NCBI GenBank assembly: GCA_001918935.1
Contig: MNGW01000054.1
Coordinates: 1-32,598, forward strand
Direction: 5' to 3'
Source of the DNA: Acidobacteriales bacterium 13_1_40CM_3_55_5
Lineage (GTDB): Bacteria > Acidobacteriota > Terriglobia > Terriglobales > Acidobacteriaceae
Length of the DNA: 32,598 nt
Part shown: piece after piece, positions 31,029 through 32,598 of the stretch
Layout: each line of letters opens with the position of its first letter
How positions within the stretch are numbered: position 1 is the first letter of the stretch
Program-made: the position numbers and the translations under genes
Notes under the pieces: generated by a model
Databases searched by the model: none
The model's input: only the letters and a program-made list of their open reading frames with translations
What the model was told of the DNA's origin: nothing

Positions 31029-31547
31029 TCATTCGCGCTCCGGTTCGCCGTCCACGGCTTCGGGCCGGCTTCGAGAGCGATCCACGAGCTGGCATGTGAC
31101 CGTCGCCTCGGCTACGCGTTTGTCGTCGACAAAGACCTTGCCCTCCATGCGGACGGCCGAAACTCGCCAAGCTTTCACTTCCACTTCGATGCGCAACTGA
31201 TCGCCCGGAACCACCGGACGCCGGAAACGGGCGCGCTCGATTCCGGTGAATACCATCAGCTTATCGGCTCGATCTTCCACTTCGGTGAGCAGCAGTGCGC
31301 CGCCAGCCTGGGCGATAGCTTCAACGATAAGTACACCTGGCATGATTGGGAGATTGGGAAAGTGCCCAGCAAAGAACGGCTCATTGATGGTGACGTTCTT
31401 AATGGCGACGATGCGCTGCTTGCGTGTGATGTCAATCACACGATCGATCATCAGAAACGGAAAGCGGTGCGGCAAGATGCGAAGAATGTCATTGATGTCC
31501 AGCGTAGTTTTGGCTGGAGCTTCGGTCGCCGGGTGAGTATCGCTCAT
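31029..31547 (-). CDS. fabZ: 3-hydroxyacyl-ACP dehydratase FabZ
   Basis: The protein is 172 aa; a Ser/Arg/Glu-rich tail of about 20 residues makes it a little longer than usual. The hot-dog fold motifs are ILRILPHRFPFLMIDRV, the catalytic His in FFAGHFPNLPIMPGVLIVEA (with the catalytic Glu of VEA), and VFTGIERARFRRPVVPGDQL. It dehydrates hydroxyacyl-ACP and competes with LpxA for hydroxyacyl chains, which explains the common fabZ-lpxA pairing. It is the first gene of the operon, preceded by a TATAAT box. Confidence 0.96.
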   Translation of the reverse strand: MSDTHPATEAPAKTTLDINDILRILPHRFPFLMIDRVIDITRKQRIVAIKNVTINEPFFAGHFPNLPIMPGVLIVEAIAQAGGALLLTEVEDRADKLMVFTGIERARFRRPVVPGDQLRIEVEVKAWRVSAVRMEGKVFVDDKRVAEATVTCQLVDRSRSRPEAVDGEPERE

Positions 31548-31568
31548 TGGGTAACGTCAGGAGCGAAG

Positions 31569-31574
31569 ATTATA
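31569..31574 (-). promoter_or_regulatory. -10 box of the fabZ-lpxA operon
   Basis: On the minus strand TATAAT lies 21 bp upstream of the fabZ ATG. No good -35 match exists at 16-18 bp, and no ribosome site is seen between the predicted start of transcription and the ATG. The 5' leader would be about 15 nt. Confidence 0.45.
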
Positions 31575-31619
31575 CTGTACCGCGCTGCCACGGATTGTGT
31601 TGTATCTGACCAGTAGACT

Positions 31620-32598
31620 GTGAAATCCAAGCGAAAAATGTCGGGATCGGGCAAGGATGCTTGGCCAGAGGCAGTCAATCGGTCGAGTTATTTTGAGGAA
31701 CGCAAGGATGACATTGTCGAATGCATCCGGCAGCTAGTAGAGATCGAGTCTCCCAGCGACAACAAACAAGCCGCGGATCGGCTAAGTGCCTTTCTCGCGA
31801 AAAAGTTCGAGGCGCTGGGTGGACAGATCCGCTTTCATAAGAGCTCCAACTTCGGGGATCATTTGCAGGTGGATTTCGCGGGCAAGCGCGGCGGCAAGCC
31901 GGCTTTGCTGCTGGGCCACTATGACACTGTGTATCCCCTCGGCACTCTGGCGAACATGCCGTGCCGGGTGGCCGACGGTCGGCTTTGGGGACCCGGGGTT
32001 CTGGACATGAAGTCGGGCATTGCACTGATGCTGACTGCCATCGATGTTCTGCGGGCAACGCACAGTGATTTGCCTCACCCGATCACAGTCTTGCTGGTGT
32101 CGGACGAAGAAGTGGGCAGCGATTCATCACGGCACATCACGGAGAATCTCGCAAAACAATCAGCAGCCGTGCTAGTACTCGAACCCTCTTATGGGCTTAA
32201 TGGGGCGGTAAAGACGGTGCGCAAGGGAGTTGGCGAGTACACCATTAAAGCCACGGGGCAAGCGGCGCATTCCGGGCTCGATTTCGAAAAGGGCGCGAGC
32301 GCCATTGTCGAGTTGGCGAAACAGATCACGAAGATATCTCAAATGGTCGACTTGAAGCGCGGCCTGACCGTGAATGTCGGCCGGGTACAGGGTGGCACTC
32401 GGGTCAACGTTGTCCCAGCAGAGGCAACAGCCGTCTTGGATGTGCGAATCGCGAAGATGAAGGACGCTACGGCTATAGATCGTAAGCTCCGCGCCCTGAA
32501 GCCGTTCAATCGCAAGTGCAAGCTCAAGATCGATGGCGGGATGAATCGTCCGCCGATGGAACGGACTGCGGGTGTAGCTGCGCTATATAAAAAAGCGT
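31620..32598 (+). CDS. M20-family metallopeptidase (carboxypeptidase G2-like), 3' end cut by window edge
   Basis: This frame is open from GTG 31620 (in-frame TAG just upstream; ATG 31638 is the alternative) to the edge, about 326 codons. The track misses it because it has no stop. Zinc-ligand motifs are LLGHYDTVYPLGT (His and bridging region), GPGVLDMKSGIALML (bridging Asp), and the Glu pair in LLVSDEEVGSDSS. The dimerisation domain follows with GEYTIKATGQAAHSGLDFEKGASAI and GGTRVNVVPAEATAVLDVR. This pattern is closest to glutamate carboxypeptidase-like M20 enzymes, which remove C-terminal glutamate or hydrolyse small amides. There is no signal peptide. It is divergent from fabZ. Confidence 0.93.
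   Translation, partial: MKSKRKMSGSGKDAWPEAVNRSSYFEERKDDIVECIRQLVEIESPSDNKQAADRLSAFLAKKFEALGGQIRFHKSSNFGDHLQVDFAGKRGGKPALLLGHYDTVYPLGTLANMPCRVADGRLWGPGVLDMKSGIALMLTAIDVLRATHSDLPHPITVLLVSDEEVGSDSSRHITENLAKQSAAVLVLEPSYGLNGAVKTVRKGVGEYTIKATGQAAHSGLDFEKGASAIVELAKQITKISQMVDLKRGLTVNVGRVQGGTRVNVVPAEATAVLDVRIAKMKDATAIDRKLRALKPFNRKCKLKIDGGMNRPPMERTAGVAALYKKA

Noticed and set aside
31675-32078. Minus-strand ORFs at 31675-32058 and 31782-32078
   Set aside because: Shadows of the plus-strand M20 peptidase.

Overview
The window looks like a chromosomal segment of a diderm bacterium, most likely an Acidobacteriota member of the Koribacter/Terriglobia type. That placement is an inference from the gene families and is not proven here. 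The clues are a PhoB-type winged-helix domain fused directly to membrane helices, a glycine-zipper lipoprotein, a four-helix-bundle (S23/IVP) gene, a lipid A operon using LpxI, and heptamer-rich intergenic repeats. Almost all of it is housekeeping sequence. I see no prophage, transposase, CRISPR array, rRNA or tRNA.

Layout. 1-1715 (-): a RidA-like protein followed by a secreted amidohydrolase that runs off the left edge; the ORF track omits it because it is open at the edge. 1974-4371: a conserved protein of unknown function (+), rsmD (-) and a site-2 protease with CBS domains (+). 4463-7270 (-): class V aminotransferase and serA, a serine-synthesis pair. 7465-9067 (+): yqeY, then the frameshifted remnant of a DUF2207 membrane protein. 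9097-11971: rsmI (-), an FmdB zinc ribbon (+), a frameshifted lipoprotein gene (-) and a PP2C/SpoIIE phosphatase (+). 12099-17231 (+): SurA/PpiC-type PPIase, YhaM-like HD nuclease, glycine-zipper lipoprotein with an intrinsic terminator, HAD hydrolase, and a Kbl/BioF-type enzyme. 17335-20189 (-): pyrR-pyrB-pyrC. 20458-23701 (-): a zinc-ribbon membrane protein, then a GH3 glycosidase overlapping a lipoprotein gene. 23863-24231 (+): a four-helix-bundle gene. 24286-25334 (-): a tiny membrane ORF followed by miaA. 25481 (+): winged-helix membrane regulator. 26348 (-): TonB-like protein. 27694-31547 (-): fabZ-lpxA-lpxI-dinB-Gfo/Idh, a lipid A operon. 31620 to the right edge (+): an M20 peptidase, truncated.

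The most interesting signals are non-coding. (1) An 18-bp perfect palindrome matching the ParB site parS lies between the convergent kbl-like gene and pyrC. (2) There is a recurring family of tandem 7-bp arrays. Their sequences are largely unrelated (one theme occurs twice) but the period is the same; many sit within 0-5 bp of a stop codon, and three pairs form long inverted repeats. One pair sits inside the lpx operon and another flanks the four-helix-bundle gene. (3) A perfect TGTGA-N6-TCACA CRP/FNR-type site precedes the four-helix-bundle gene. (4) The Gfo/Idh gene can only include its NAD-binding motif if it starts at a non-ATG codon; a CTG overlapping the dinB stop (CTGA) is the best candidate. 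Two genes carry frameshifts, which may be real decay or assembly error.
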